This document shows, in pieces, positions 15,302 through 25,392 of a DNA stretch of 64,000 nucleotides (the stretch's first letter is position 1; every line of letters starts with the position of its first letter). The stretch covers positions 52,292 through 116,291 of the forward strand of contig NZ_JACSWB010000135.1 of assembly GCF_016888135.1 (NCBI RefSeq), read 5' to 3'. This DNA is from Leptolyngbya sp. CCY15150 (lineage in GTDB: Bacteria > Cyanobacteriota > Cyanobacteriia > RECH01). A program made the position numbers and the translations under genes. Below the pieces are notes generated by a model. That model made no database searches. It saw only the letters and a program-made list of their open reading frames with translations, and was not told the origin of the DNA.

Positions 15302-18300
15302 ATGCGATCGCATCGTTGTCTAGGACGCGTAGCTACCATTGGCGTTGATGAACAATTCATGAGTAGACAACCACGGCTTTTACGTTTGTTGGACACAATC
15401 CCATCCCCTTCCTCCATCATGCCTACGACCCTGCAAAGCTGGGGGCTACTGGGAGGGTTGATAGGCTTGGGGTTGCTGGGCAACATTTTTAAGTTTCAGC
15501 TCTTTTTTGGAGTTGATTTTCTCTTTGGTAGTATTGCTGTCCTGCTGATCTTGGCCCGCTACGGATTAGGTTGGGGGCTGTTTGCCAGCGCGTTGGTCGG
15601 CAGTGTTACCTATGTGCTGTGGGGACATCCCTACGCGACGATCACCCTGATTGGGGAAGCGATCGCGGTGGGTCTGCTCTATCCCCGCAAAAGCAAAAGT
15701 TTACTGATGATTGTCATCGGCTACTGGTTGCTGATCGGGATTCCTTCGGTGCTGCTGTTCTACGGAGTCATGTTGGAGGTTGCGCCCCAAGGCACGATCT
15801 TGGTGGCCCTCAAGCAGTCGATCAACGGTATCGTTAATGCGCTGCTAGTAGACCTCATACTCATGGCTGATATGGGACGCTGGTTGTCCCGTCCTTCCCA
15901 GGGGCGATCGCGTCATGTGTCGTTCCATCAAACGGTGTTCACCCTCTTTGCATCGTTTGTGCTGCTGCCCAGTTTGCTGTTAATGGTTTTCAATGGCCAG
16001 CAACTGTTTCAGACCGTAGAAAACGATATTCTCAACAGCCTAGACGTGGCCTCTGGCACCACAACGCAAAACATCCAAGCCTGGTATGACGATCACATCC
16101 ATCGCATCGAACGTAAGGCCGTTGGTCTTGATCTGTCTAATCCAGAGCTGATCACGGCGCGGTTAGAAGCTGCTCAGCAGACCTCCAATGATTTTCTAGG
16201 GCTCTACGTGGTAGACAGCGCAGGTCAGGTGTTAGCAGAATCGTCTCGCCTCACCTCTCCCCAAGTTCTGAACGACATCCAGACGAATGCCCTAGACGCC
16301 ATGACTATGATCGATAGTGATCAGGCGCGCATTCAATTTTATCTGCCCGAGCCCTCCGATATCTATCTCACCCGCTACATGCGAATTTTGGTGCCGATCT
16401 ACAATCAGGCTAATCTACAAGGCTTCCTGATGGCTGATATCAACCTACAAAACCTGGAGCGACTCTTTCACTTTCATGGTGGGCGAGATATTGTCATCCT
16501 GCAACTGCTCAACCAGCAGGGGGTGCTCTTGGCGGAAAAAGGTGGCATGGGAGGGCCGCTGCCGTCTCTTGATCCTAGTCAGCCGGGCGAAACGCGGCAG
16601 TTTAGGGATAGTGTCGTGCAGTGGTTGCCGCCGCCGGGCCCGCCCATTATGGTGCGCTGGAAGGAGTCGCTCTACATTGAAACCTCGTCCATTGGCAACG
16701 GCAATCAATGGACTCTGGCTGTAGGGGTGGCGACAGCTCCCTATGTGAGCTATTTGGAACAGCTTTATATCCGAGATTTGGCGATTCTATGGGCGATCGC
16801 TCTCCTGTCGATCACCATTGCCCTCGTGGTCAGCCGTCGCTTGGTGACGCCCATTTTGCAGTTGGCCGCAGTGACCACCAACGTGCCCCAGCGCCTGGTC
16901 AGCGACCATACCCTTGACCTGCCGACCAGCTCCATTGATGAAGTGGCGCTGCTGTCGGACAACGTCTACACCATGTTGCTCGCTCTGAAGCAACAGTTTG
17001 ATCACATCCGTCAAGCCAATAGCACCCTAGAGCAGCGGGTGCGGCAGCGTACGTTAGAGTTGCAAACCCTCAACCGAGAACTACGGCAGGCCAAGGAAGC
17101 AGCCGAGGCGGCCAATCTTGCCAAGAGCGAGTTTTTGGCAAATATGAGCCACGAAATTCGCACCCCCATGAATGCCATTCTGGGATTTACCCAATTGCTG
17201 GATCAAAAAACGGTGGATGGTCGTCAAAAGTCGTACCTGTCCTCCATTGAAACCAGCGGTCAAATGCTGCTGGCGTTGATCGACGATATGCTCGACCTTT
17301 CTAGGATTGAGGCTGGGCAACTGCGGCTGTACTATGAGCCGGTGAATCTCCAATCGCTGATGATGGATGTCAAAACCATTTTCAGCCAAAAGGCAGGGGA
17401 AAAGAATCTAGTTCTAGATCTCAGGCTGGATGGTAGGCTGCCCTGGATCTTGTTCGATCCGGTGCGGCTACGGCAGATTTTGTTTAATGTGGTGGGCAAT
17501 GCGGTGAAGTTCACTGAGCAGGGAGGTATCTATCTAAAGGTATCGATGGTTCCTGATGCTCAGAGTGATCAACATTTGACCTTAGAGATCACGGTGAGCG
17601 ACACCGGCATCGGCATTGCCCCGGATCAACACCAAAAGATCTTTGAAAGCTTTACCCAAAGTGATGGTCAAGATGTGCGGAAATATGGCGGCACGGGGCT
17701 AGGGCTGGCCATTACCCAACGGTTGACCAAGATGCTCGGCGGCACGATTGTCCTCGATAGTGATCTGGGGCGGGGCTCTAAGTTTACGTTTACGTTTCCA
17801 AAGGTGGCGATCGCTGCTAATTCCTGTTCATCTGAACCGATGCCTGAAGAAGCGATCGCAGATGATATCCTGAGTGCCCTGCCGCCGGTGACGATGTTGG
17901 TAGCAGATGATGTGAAGTCTAATCGAGAGTTGATTCAGCAGTATTTTTATGGCAGCCACCATCGCGTTCTCTTGGCCCGCGATGGCGATGAGGCGGTGCA
18001 ATTGGCCCATATTCATCACCCGAATCTGATCTTGCTGGATCTACACCTGGGCGATCGCAGCGGGCAGGAGGTCATCCAAGCGCTCAATCAACAGCCCGAC
18101 ACCCAGATGATTCCGGTGGTGGTGATGACAGCTAGCACCTCCCGTGAACTGGATGAGGCGATCAAGCCCATGTGCCATGCGGTGCTGCATAAGCCGATTC
18201 GGTGGGAACAGCTATGGGAGGTTTTGAAAACCATCCAAGTTCGCTCGGAGACGCCGACACCGCCATCCCCAACCGCTGACCCAGCCGCTACAGACCAAGG

Positions 18301-18580
18301 GAGCGATCGCCGAGCGGAACTGCTGATAGCCCTCAACCAAGTCGAACGCGATCATTGGCAGCATTTGCGGCAAACCATGACCATGCGAGGGGTGGTTGCC
18401 TTTGCCGAAGCCTTGCAAGAGGTAGCCCAAACCTATAACAATGTATCCCTCGATCGCTATGCCCACCTGTTGATCGATCAAGTTGATGCTTTTGATTGGG
18501 ATCATCTGCCCCAGTCCATTGATGGATTTACGGAACTGCGGCGATCGCTGGAGGCTAGCCTACCGTCTTTGGCATCCTAG
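15302..18580 (+). CDS. Membrane-bound hybrid sensor histidine kinase
   Basis: Up to 1092 residues; ATG codons at 15302, 15359 and 15419 are all possible starts. The N-terminal part has about six membrane segments ([50 protein letters not shown] and others), resembling a MASE1-like sensor. A periplasmic Cache-like region of about 270 residues follows, then a further membrane helix and HAMP-like linker. The HisKA domain has the phosphorylated histidine in [16 protein letters not shown]. The HATPase has N, G1 (SDTGIGI) and G2 (GGTGLGLAI) boxes. A receiver domain has acidic pair ADD, phospho-acceptor in LLDLHLGD and lysine in LHKP. A C-terminal helical tail of about 90 residues may be an HPt-like module, but no clear HPt histidine motif is seen. 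It is monocistronic. The signal is unknown. Confidence 0.88.
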   Translation: MRSHRCLGRVATIGVDEQFMSRQPRLLRLLDTIPSPSSIMPTTLQSWGLLGGLIGLGLLGNIFKFQLFFGVDFLFGSIAVLLILARYGLGWGLFASALVGSVTYVLWGHPYATITLIGEAIAVGLLYPRKSKSLLMIVIGYWLLIGIPSVLLFYGVMLEVAPQGTILVALKQSINGIVNALLVDLILMADMGRWLSRPSQGRSRHVSFHQTVFTLFASFVLLPSLLLMVFNGQQLFQTVENDILNSLDVASGTTTQNIQAWYDDHIHRIERKAVGLDLSNPELITARLEAAQQTSNDFLGLYVVDSAGQVLAESSRLTSPQVLNDIQTNALDAMTMIDSDQARIQFYLPEPSDIYLTRYMRILVPIYNQANLQGFLMADINLQNLERLFHFHGGRDIVILQLLNQQGVLLAEKGGMGGPLPSLDPSQPGETRQFRDSVVQWLPPPGPPIMVRWKESLYIETSSIGNGNQWTLAVGVATAPYVSYLEQLYIRDLAILWAIALLSITIALVVSRRLVTPILQLAAVTTNVPQRLVSDHTLDLPTSSIDEVALLSDNVYTMLLALKQQFDHIRQANSTLEQRVRQRTLELQTLNRELRQAKEAAEAANLAKSEFLANMSHEIRTPMNAILGFTQLLDQKTVDGRQKSYLSSIETSGQMLLALIDDMLDLSRIEAGQLRLYYEPVNLQSLMMDVKTIFSQKAGEKNLVLDLRLDGRLPWILFDPVRLRQILFNVVGNAVKFTEQGGIYLKVSMVPDAQSDQHLTLEITVSDTGIGIAPDQHQKIFESFTQSDGQDVRKYGGTGLGLAITQRLTKMLGGTIVLDSDLGRGSKFTFTFPKVAIAANSCSSEPMPEEAIADDILSALPPVTMLVADDVKSNRELIQQYFYGSHHRVLLARDGDEAVQLAHIHHPNLILLDLHLGDRSGQEVIQALNQQPDTQMIPVVVMTASTSRELDEAIKPMCHAVLHKPIRWEQLWEVLKTIQVRSETPTPPSPTADPAATDQGSDRRAELLIALNQVERDHWQHLRQTMTMRGVVAFAEALQEVAQTYNNVSLDRYAHLLIDQVDAFDWDHLPQSIDGFTELRRSLEASLPSLAS

Positions 18581-18824
18581 GGGAAGGATCTCCCGGATAG
18601 TGTCTCCAAGAGAGTAGACTCAATCGGAAATGAGGAAAGCCATCAATTTCTGACACGAAACCATCAAAACCGATGATGACCGCATCAATGTTGATATCGA
18701 GCAACTCATGATCGATAAGGTCTAGTATCTCCAGGACAGTATCTCCAGGGGCTTGAGATTCTGAAGATATTCTGCGTCCTGGCAGAGTCTCCGGGGTTAT
18801 GCGTTAAACCTAAGGAGGATTGGA
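18581..18824. other. Intergenic region with 109-bp repeat, upstream of pflB
   Basis: Holds one copy of the 109-bp repeat (18617-18725). After it come short repeated elements around TATCTCCAG (18725-18750) and a GTCCTGGCAGAGTCTCCGGGG segment. No other gene is supported until the small SD-led frame at 18825. Confidence 0.5.
18617..18725 (+). repeat. 109-bp dispersed repeat, copy 1
   Basis: Starts GACTCAATCGGAAATGAGG, ends with GCAACTCATGATCGATAAGG and TCTAG. The most divergent of three copies, all of exactly 109 bases; the others lie at 40901-41009 (reverse) and 63347-63455. Shared blocks are the first ten bases, CGAAACC in the middle, the ATC-ATTGGGATATCGRGCAACT region and GATAAGGTCTAG. Function unknown; not coding. 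Confidence 0.7.
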
Positions 18825-18878
18825 ATGCGATCGCCCCTCGTTGTCGATCCACCGACTCGGCAGGCGATCGCCCCCTAA
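18812..18878 (+). CDS. Possible 17-residue leader peptide upstream of pflB
   Basis: AAGGAGG at 18812-18818 is the strongest Shine-Dalgarno in the neighbourhood and lies 6 bases before ATG 18825. The frame encodes MRSPLVVDPPTRQAIAP and stops at TAA 18876-18878, 91 bases before the pflB start. A ribosome site this good upstream of such a short frame suggests a leader peptide that could couple translation to expression of pflB, or a remnant. Against it, the frame contains HIP1-derived codons and the peptide has no regulatory-looking run of a single residue. Confidence 0.3.
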
Positions 18879-18969
18879 TCTAGGCATAATGCCTGACCGT
18901 TTAGCCATGGACACCTAGCTCCTGCGCTTACGGCCACTGCCGCTGTATAGATTTTGAGGTTGTTGAAGT

Positions 18970-21255
18970 ATGGTTTCCACCCCAACTAAATTGACGGTTG
19001 CATCTAACGAATCTGTCAATTCTGCCCATGAAGCAGCTTGGACTGGATTTACACCTGGCCCTTGGACAACCGAGATTAATGTCCGAGATTTTATTCAGCG
19101 CAATTACACCCCCTACACCGGCGAGGCTGATTTCTTAGCCAGCATCACACCCCGCACTCAGGCGCTCTGGAATCAGGTGAAAGATCTGATGGCCCAAGAG
19201 CGTGAACGAGATATCTTAGACGTGGATACAGCCGTTCCCAGCAGCATCACGGCCCACGGCCCCGGCTATATCGATCAGTCCTTAGAACAGATTGTCGGGC
19301 TACAGACCGATCGCCCTCTTAAACGAGCCATTATGCCCCTAGGCGGGATTCGTGTCGTTAAGAAATCCCTGCAGTCCTATAACTACACCCTTGATCCGGC
19401 CACCGAAAATATTTTTACCCAGTATCGCAAGACGCACAATGATGGTGTCTTTGATGCCTACACCCAGGAAATGCGCCAAGCGCGCCACTCAGGCATTATC
19501 ACCGGATTGCCAGATGCCTACGGCCGGGGGCGGATCATTGGCGACTATCGCCGGGTAGCCCTCTACGGCAGCGATCGCTTAATTGCGGATAAGAAAGACC
19601 AGCTTAAGTCCCTTGAAGTAGATGTGATCGATGAGTCGGTGATTCGTCTGCGGGAAGAGATTAGTGAACAGATCCGAGCGATCGCTGAGCTGCAGGTTAT
19701 GGCAGAACGCTACGGCTGTGATATTCGCCAACCGGCTGCCACCGCCAAGGAAGCTGTGCAGTGGACTTATTTCGGCTATTTGGGTGCCATTAAGGAGCAA
19801 AATGGGGCAGCCATGTCCCTAGGGCGGGTGTCTACATTTTTGGACATTTATCTAGAGCGCGATTTGGCGAAGGGACTCTTAACGGAATCGGAAGCCCAAG
19901 AGCTGATCGATCAGTTTGTCATGAAGCTGCGCATGGTGCGGTTTTTGCGCACCCCCGACTATAACCAACTGTTTTCCGGCGATCCAGTTTGGGTGACCGA
20001 ATGCTTGGGCGGTATGGGCCATGATGGTCGTCCCTTGGTAACCAAGAGCAGCTTCCGCTTTCTGCAAACTCTCTATACCCTTGGCCCAGCCCCTGAACCC
20101 AATCTGACGGTGCTCTGGTCTACCCACTTGCCCACAGCCTTTAAGCAATTCTGTGCCCAGGTTTCCATTGACACCAGCTCCATCCAATACGAAAACGACG
20201 ACCTGATGCGCCCCAGCTATGGGGATGACTACGGCATTGCCTGCTGTGTCTCGGCGATGCCCATCGGTAAGCAAATGCAGTTCTTTGGCGCACGGGTGAA
20301 CTTAGCTAAATGTCTGCTCTACGCCATTAACGGCGGTCGAGATGAAAAAGATGGTAGCCAAGTCGCTCCTCCCTATGCACCTGTGACCACAGAACAACTA
20401 GACTATGCCGACGTGCGAGATAAGCTCGATCGGATGATGAACTGGCTAGCCAAGCTCTATGTGAATACGCTGAATGTGATTCACTACATGCATGATAAAT
20501 ATTGCTACGAACGCTTGGAGATGGCTCTCCACGATCGCGATGTTTATCGCACGATGGCCTGTGGCATAGCTGGTCTATCCGTCGTCGCTGATGCCCTATC
20601 GGCGATTAAATATGCTAAGGTGCAGGCGATTCGTAATGAAACGGGTTTGGTGGTTGATTACCGCATTGAGGGCGACTATCCGAAGTATGGTAATAATGAC
20701 GACCGGGTCGATACCATTGCCATTGATCTGGTGCAGTCTTTCATGGCGAAAGTACGCACCAACAAAACCTATCGAGATGCTGTGCCCACCCAGTCAATTT
20801 TGACGATTACCTCCAATGTGGTCTACGGCAAGAAAACGGGTAACACCCCCGATGGACGAAAAGCCGGCGAGCCCTTTGCCCCCGGCGCAAATCCTATGCA
20901 TGGACGAGATACAAAAGGAGCGATCGCGTCCCTAGCATCCGTGGCTAAGCTGCCCTATGATGATGCCCAAGACGGCATTTCCTACACCTTTTCCATCGTG
21001 CCCCAAGCCTTGGGTAAAGGTTTAGATAGCCAAGTTACTAATTTGGTAGGAATGCTAGATGGCTATTTCCACGAAACTGGACATCATATTAACGTCAATG
21101 TTCTCAACCGAGATACCTTGCTCCATGCCATGGATCATCCTGAAGATTATCCCCAGCTCACGATTCGGGTATCAGGCTATGCCGTCAATTTCATCAAATT
21201 GACCCGAGAACAACAGTTGGATGTGATTAACCGCACCTTCCATAGCCATCTGTAG
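18970..21255 (+). CDS. pflB: Pyruvate formate-lyase (formate acetyltransferase)
   Basis: A 761-residue glycyl-radical enzyme that converts pyruvate and CoA to acetyl-CoA and formate under anoxia. Full length for the family (E. coli PflB is 760). Active-site cysteines are C425-C426 in [19 protein letters not shown]. The glycyl radical residue is G736 in RVSGYAVNF, followed by the typical [12 protein letters not shown] tail. Its activase gene follows 193 bases downstream on the same strand with an inverted-repeat element between them. PFL is found only sporadically in cyanobacteria, where it serves dark fermentation, so presence here marks a mat- or low-oxygen-capable organism. Both catalytic sites are intact, so the enzyme should be functional. 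Confidence 0.96.
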   Translation: MVSTPTKLTVASNESVNSAHEAAWTGFTPGPWTTEINVRDFIQRNYTPYTGEADFLASITPRTQALWNQVKDLMAQERERDILDVDTAVPSSITAHGPGYIDQSLEQIVGLQTDRPLKRAIMPLGGIRVVKKSLQSYNYTLDPATENIFTQYRKTHNDGVFDAYTQEMRQARHSGIITGLPDAYGRGRIIGDYRRVALYGSDRLIADKKDQLKSLEVDVIDESVIRLREEISEQIRAIAELQVMAERYGCDIRQPAATAKEAVQWTYFGYLGAIKEQNGAAMSLGRVSTFLDIYLERDLAKGLLTESEAQELIDQFVMKLRMVRFLRTPDYNQLFSGDPVWVTECLGGMGHDGRPLVTKSSFRFLQTLYTLGPAPEPNLTVLWSTHLPTAFKQFCAQVSIDTSSIQYENDDLMRPSYGDDYGIACCVSAMPIGKQMQFFGARVNLAKCLLYAINGGRDEKDGSQVAPPYAPVTTEQLDYADVRDKLDRMMNWLAKLYVNTLNVIHYMHDKYCYERLEMALHDRDVYRTMACGIAGLSVVADALSAIKYAKVQAIRNETGLVVDYRIEGDYPKYGNNDDRVDTIAIDLVQSFMAKVRTNKTYRDAVPTQSILTITSNVVYGKKTGNTPDGRKAGEPFAPGANPMHGRDTKGAIASLASVAKLPYDDAQDGISYTFSIVPQALGKGLDSQVTNLVGMLDGYFHETGHHINVNVLNRDTLLHAMDHPEDYPQLTIRVSGYAVNFIKLTREQQLDVINRTFHSHL

Positions 21256-21302
21256 GCGTCCACTCCGATCGTTTTTTACCCACGCCATTAATGTGACGTA
21301 CT

Positions 21303-21415
21303 GTAGGGTGGGCATTGCCCACCCCTCAATCTTCACCCTCACATACAGATCTCATACAGATCTGCTTCCAAGAACTCAACATTCCCCAAAAGCTTAGGAT
21401 GGTGGGCAATGCTAC
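21303..21415. repeat. Inverted-repeat element between pflB and pflA
   Basis: Begins GTAGGGTGGGCATTGCCCACC and ends GGTGGGCAATGCTAC, so both ends share the GTAG...GTGGGCATTGC sequence in inverse order. The left end alone folds into a 9-base perfect hairpin GGGTGGGCA / TGCCCACCC (21306-21324). This GTAGGGTGGGC/GCCCACC motif is a common dispersed repeat in cyanobacteria. Here it may attenuate read-through from pflB into pflA. Confidence 0.6.
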
Positions 21416-21448
21416 GTTGATGCAGCGTTGTTCATCAACCGTCTAGTT

Positions 21449-22222
21449 ATGCAACCTATGTTTACTTCAGTCTCTAGTTCCGTTCCTATGAGGGGCGATC
21501 GCGGCCGAATCCATTCGGTTGAAACCTGTGGCACGGTAGATGGCCCAGGAATTCGATTTGTGATCTTTACCCAGGGCTGCCGCCTGCGCTGCCTTTATTG
21601 TCATAATCCAGATACCCGTGACCCGAACCAAGGGCAAGAGGTCACCGTTGATGATCTCTTGGCCGAGATTCAGACCTATCGTTCCTACATGACCTATTCC
21701 GGTGGTGGCGTGACCATTAGCGGCGGTGAACCCTTGCTGCAGCCGGAGTTTGTCCATGAACTCATTCGTCGTTGCCGAGCGATCGGTATTCATACGGCCC
21801 TGGATACCTCTGGTTATCCAGACTTTGAGCGCTCTAAACCGGCTTTAGATGATGTAGATTTAGTTTTATTGGATATCAAATCCTTTAATCCCCAAATCTA
21901 CCAAACCGTGACCCATGTGCCCATCGAGCCAACGTTACGTGTAGCGCATTACTTAAACGACATCCAGAAACCTACCTGGGTTCGCTTTGTACTGGTACCA
22001 GGCTTAACCGACGGAATCCAAAATATGGAACAACTGGCCGCGTTTGTAGCTCAATTAACCTGTGTGGAAAAGGTGGAAATCCTGCCGTTCCACCAAATGG
22101 GTAGCTACAAATGGCGGCAGCTTGGCTATGCCTATGCGCTGAAAGATACAGCAACCCCGACTCAGTCTGAAGTGCAGCAAGCCGTAGAAATTTTTCAAGC
22201 CCATGGACTTACGGTGCAATAA
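21449..22222 (+). CDS. pflA: Pyruvate formate-lyase activating enzyme
   Basis: A 257-residue radical SAM protein that installs the glycyl radical on PflB. The iron-sulfur motif CRLRCLYC gives C44-x3-C48-x2-C51 and the SAM-binding GGEP lies at 92-95 (GVTISGGEPLLQPEF). The N-terminal TVDGPGIRFVIFTQGC is diagnostic of PflA. The start is placed at ATG 21449; a TTG at 21428 is also in frame and no ribosome site separates them. It follows pflB on the same strand and is followed 42 bases later by a methyltransferase gene, so the three may share a transcript. Confidence 0.93.
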   Translation: MQPMFTSVSSSVPMRGDRGRIHSVETCGTVDGPGIRFVIFTQGCRLRCLYCHNPDTRDPNQGQEVTVDDLLAEIQTYRSYMTYSGGGVTISGGEPLLQPEFVHELIRRCRAIGIHTALDTSGYPDFERSKPALDDVDLVLLDIKSFNPQIYQTVTHVPIEPTLRVAHYLNDIQKPTWVRFVLVPGLTDGIQNMEQLAAFVAQLTCVEKVEILPFHQMGSYKWRQLGYAYALKDTATPTQSEVQQAVEIFQAHGLTVQ

Positions 22223-22264
22223 TTGTTCTATCGCCTCTGGGATTTTGGGTAGAAGGAGAGATCA

Positions 22265-23002
22265 ATGGACGAGCAAAGTATTTTTTTGGACATCCACCAA
22301 GGATTAGAGCGGGAAAGTCCTGGTGGTGCTTTGTATACTCAGCAAGCCTTTGATATGTTGCCCGCCCTCTCCCATCCCCAAATCTTAGATATTGGCTGTG
22401 GGCCAGGGATGCAGACGCTAACCCTAGCACAGCTCAGTGATGGGTCGATCACCGCCGTGGATAACCATCAACTCTATCTGACAGCGCTGCAGCAGCAAGC
22501 CACTGCGTTTCCGGGGCGAATCACCTGCCTGAATGCCGATATGAGAAACTTGCCCTTTGCACCCCAAAGCTTTGACCTGATTTGGGCTGAGGGGTCTATC
22601 TATATTATCGGATTGGAAGAGGGGTTAACTCAGTGGCGATCGCTCCTGAAACCAGGTGGATACATGGTGATCAGTGAATTAGTTTGGATTAAGCCTAATC
22701 CTCCGGCAGTCCTGCACGACTATTGGCAGCAGGGCTATCCGTCTATGCGTTCGGTTGAGGAGGTTGCCGCCCTCATTCCCACCCATGGCTATACCCTGAT
22801 CGGAACGATGCTCATGCCAAGTCAGGCATGGTGGAACTATTATCAACCCCTCGAAGAGCGGGTCAACCACATGCGTCAGGTCTACCACGACCAACCGCAG
22901 GCCCTAGCCGTTCTGGATCAAGAACAGCAGGAGATTACCATGTATCGTACCTATGGTGAGTGGTATGGCTACAGCTTTTTCATCATGCAGACAACCAGCT
23001 AG
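22265..23002 (+). CDS. Class I SAM-dependent methyltransferase
   Basis: A 245-residue methyltransferase with Shine-Dalgarno AAGGAGAG just before ATG 22265. Motif I is ILDIGCGPGMQTLTL, motif II TAVDNH, then LNADMRNLPF and LIWAEGSIYIIG, with motif III WRSLLKPGGYMVISE. The pattern is that of UbiE/COQ5-like or Methyltransf_25 enzymes acting on small molecules. It follows pflA by 42 bases. Whether it takes part in formate or C1 metabolism is unknown; co-transcription is inferred only from spacing. It converges on the operon that ends at 23328. Confidence 0.8.
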   Translation: MDEQSIFLDIHQGLERESPGGALYTQQAFDMLPALSHPQILDIGCGPGMQTLTLAQLSDGSITAVDNHQLYLTALQQQATAFPGRITCLNADMRNLPFAPQSFDLIWAEGSIYIIGLEEGLTQWRSLLKPGGYMVISELVWIKPNPPAVLHDYWQQGYPSMRSVEEVAALIPTHGYTLIGTMLMPSQAWWNYYQPLEERVNHMRQVYHDQPQALAVLDQEQQEITMYRTYGEWYGYSFFIMQTTS

Positions 23003-23191
23003 GTGCCTAGCTAGGCAGCATGTCTATTTTATCGAGATCACCATATCGCTTTTCAAGAGGTCTTGGATGGTAAGTCTTGAAACATCCAGCATGAGTTAAG
23101 CACTGAAAACGACCATGAACGTATGTTTTTGATCTGTTCTACCCTCTAGAGTTATTCAAGAGTAGGTGTTGCTGAGTCAAGATATGAACAT
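23003..23191. other. Intergenic region between convergent genes
   Basis: Non-coding. Contains GGTGTTGCTGA at 23165-23175, which matches the end sequence of the 141-bp repeat family without a partner end nearby, and then passes into the repeat at 23192-23318. Confidence 0.4.
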
Positions 23192-23318
23192 ATCCGGTTA
23201 GATGCGCTATTGATTCCAGTCCGTGACCGTACCCAGACGTCTGTCGCCCCCTTGTCAAGGGAGCGACGAAGCGGGGCATCGAAGGCAGGATATTGCGGAC
23301 ATGAACATTGAACCGGAT
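23192..23318 (+). repeat. Dispersed repeat with ATCCGGTT ends, copy 1
   Basis: ATCCGGTT (23192-23199) and AACCGGAT (23311-23318) are perfect inverted ends 127 bases apart. The 92-base core from CCGTACCCAGA (23227) to the right end matches 36637-36728, also 92 bases, with shared blocks GCCCCCTTG, ATCGAAGGCAGGAT and AACCGGA. No coding capacity. Confidence 0.65.
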
Positions 23319-23327
23319 TTAATCCAA

Positions 23328-24695
23328 TCAGAACGATGATTGTCCTGGAATCCAGTTTGTGCCTGCCAGGGGAAGCTGGGCCATGGCTGCCGCTTCAATG
23401 GTTAAGGCTACCAGATCTTCTCGCTCTAGGTGATGGATATTTTGCTTGCCAGCTGCACGGGCGATGGTGGTCAGTTCCATCGTTAGCGTTTGCAGATAGT
23501 TTTTGACATGTTTTGCGCCCATCTCTGGCTCTAGGCGCTGTTCTAATACAGCATCTTGGGTCGTTACTCCTACAGGACATTGACCGGTGTGGCAATGATG
23601 GCAGTAGCCGGGGGCTGTGCCCAGCGCCCTGTAGTCATCCACAGCGGAATGATGCTCACCGTTTTGGATGTAGCTATCTCGGTTACAGCCTAGGGCAAAT
23701 AAGACACCCTGACCGATAGATACGGCATCAGCTCCTAGGGCGATCGCTTTGGCTACATCTGCCCCAGTGCGCACGCCGCCCGATACAATCAACTGTACCT
23801 TATCTTTCATCTCCATCTCTTCGAGAGCCATGACCGCTTGGCGGACAGCGGCTAGAGTCGGAATGCCCACATGTTCAATGAAGACTGACTGGGTGGCGGC
23901 AGTTCCGCCCTGCATACCATCAACAACAACGACATCGGCTCCGGCATGGACAGCTAGTTTGACGTCATTATAAGGGCGGGAAGCGCCAACTTTCACGTAG
24001 ATGGGTTTTTCCCAATCGGTAATTTCCCGCAGCTCTTGGATTTTAATCGTGAGATCATCAGGGCCTGTCCAGTCAGGATGGCGGCAGGCAGAGCGCTGAT
24101 CAACCCCTTCAGGTAAGGTACGCATTTCGGCTACGCGAGGATTGATTTTTTGACCCAGCAACATACCGCCGCCGCCGGGTTTGGCTCCTTGTCCAATGAC
24201 AATTTCGATAGCGTCAGCTTTGCGGACGTCATCAGGGTTGAAGCCGTAGCGAGAGGGTAGGCATTGGTAAACCAGGGTTTTCGAGGATTGACGCTCCTCC
24301 TGAGTCATGCCGCCGTCGCCGGTGGTGGTGCTGGTGCCCATGGCTGTGGCCGCCCGGCCTAGGGCGTCTTTCACATTGGCAGATAAGGAACCGAAGCTCA
24401 TGCCGGCAATGGTAATGGGAATATCTAGCTCAATGGGCTTTTTAGCGAAACGGGTTCCCAAGACAGTTTTTGTTAAACATTTCTCTCGGTAGCCTTCCAA
24501 AGGATAGCGGGTCAACGATGCGCCTAGGAAAACTAGATCATCAAAGTGGGGTAGCTTGCGCTTTGCACCCAGGCCACGAATCTCGTAGAGACCGTGGGCA
24601 GCCGCATTGTAGATGTAGTTCATCATGTGGCGATCGTAGCCCCAGGATTCTTCTAGGCTGAGGCGTTGGTTAACGTTGTCGGGTGATGTAGTCAT
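23328..24695 (-). CDS. Glutamate-synthase-like FMN/Fe-S subunit (MgsC / GlxD-like)
   Basis: A 455-residue protein of the glutamate synthase central/FMN-domain family. Visible are the TIM-barrel substrate/FMN region SAICRH..KTLVYQCLPSRYGF-type motifs, GQGAKPGGGGMLLGQKI, VKVGASRPYNDVKLA, VVDGMQGGTAA and SGGVRTGADVAKAIALGAD. A cysteine cluster GYCHHCHTGQCPVGVTTQD probably binds iron-sulfur. The start ATG at 24695 lies one base after the stop of the preceding GXGXG gene. As the last gene of the operon it is the third subunit of a split GltB-like enzyme. In methylotrophs such a subunit (MgsC) belongs to N-methylglutamate synthase, which makes N-methylglutamate from glutamate and methylamine. Rhizobial GlxD is the nearest alternative. 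Confidence 0.8.
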   Translation of the reverse strand: MTTSPDNVNQRLSLEESWGYDRHMMNYIYNAAAHGLYEIRGLGAKRKLPHFDDLVFLGASLTRYPLEGYREKCLTKTVLGTRFAKKPIELDIPITIAGMSFGSLSANVKDALGRAATAMGTSTTTGDGGMTQEERQSSKTLVYQCLPSRYGFNPDDVRKADAIEIVIGQGAKPGGGGMLLGQKINPRVAEMRTLPEGVDQRSACRHPDWTGPDDLTIKIQELREITDWEKPIYVKVGASRPYNDVKLAVHAGADVVVVDGMQGGTAATQSVFIEHVGIPTLAAVRQAVMALEEMEMKDKVQLIVSGGVRTGADVAKAIALGADAVSIGQGVLFALGCNRDSYIQNGEHHSAVDDYRALGTAPGYCHHCHTGQCPVGVTTQDAVLEQRLEPEMGAKHVKNYLQTLTMELTTIARAAGKQNIHHLEREDLVALTIEAAAMAQLPLAGTNWIPGQSSF

Positions 24696-24696
24696 A

Positions 24697-25392
24697 TCAA
24701 TAGTCCTGCTTTGCGTCGGCGTTCCAGTGGTAGAGTTGGCGGGCGGAGGCCACGCGCTGAAAGTCGTTGGGATTATGGCTGAAACCAGCTTGTTCCAGTA
24801 AGTTGGCAACGATCGCTTGATCGCTTTCGGTCATCGGTTCGATCTGGGCATCGGCTCCTAGAGACTTGATGGTGCCGCGTACATAGAGCACGGCTTCGTA
24901 GAGAGAATCGCCCAAGGCATCCCCTGCATCGCCGCAGATGACCATGCGTCCAGCCTGAGCCATGAAGGCGGAAAAGCTGCCGACGCTGCCGCCTACGACG
25001 ATGTCACCTCCTTTGAGAGAAATGCCGCAGCGCAGTCCTGCATCCCCGTCGATCACCAACAGTCCCCCTTGGGCCGAGGCACCGGCGGAAACCGAGGCAA
25101 ACCCTTTGACATGAACTCGACCGGACATCATATTTTCGGCAACGCCTGCCCCGGCATTGCCATAGATGGTAACCGATGCCTGTTGATTCATGCCAGCGGC
25201 GTAATAGCCTGTGTGTCCGTGGATATCAACTGCGATCGCTTCCTGTAATCCCACAGCTAAGTTATGGGCCCCATTAGGATGGTGGATATCGATATGATCT
25301 CCAGGGTTAACCCGTTGATGCAGATAGTGATTGACGTCTCGCAGAGATGCGGTTGTCAGATCAAAGGAGATAATATTAGTTGTGGAATTCAT
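24697..25392 (-). CDS. GXGXG-domain subunit (MgsB / GlxC-like)
   Basis: A 231-residue protein consisting of the right-handed beta-helix that forms the C-terminal GXGXG domain of glutamate synthase. Repeated G-x-x-G-x-x-x-G turns are clear (YYAAGMNQQASVTIYGNAGAG, SLKGGDIVVGGSVGS, VICGDAGDALGDSLYEA). The ATG at 25392 overlaps the stop of the upstream amidotransferase gene as ATGA. The reading from 25404 is four residues longer and less likely. It bridges the other two split GltB-like subunits. With the flanking genes the arrangement matches mgsABC of the N-methylglutamate pathway. Confidence 0.82.
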   Translation of the reverse strand: MNSTTNIISFDLTTASLRDVNHYLHQRVNPGDHIDIHHPNGAHNLAVGLQEAIAVDIHGHTGYYAAGMNQQASVTIYGNAGAGVAENMMSGRVHVKGFASVSAGASAQGGLLVIDGDAGLRCGISLKGGDIVVGGSVGSFSAFMAQAGRMVICGDAGDALGDSLYEAVLYVRGTIKSLGADAQIEPMTESDQAIVANLLEQAGFSHNPNDFQRVASARQLYHWNADAKQDY

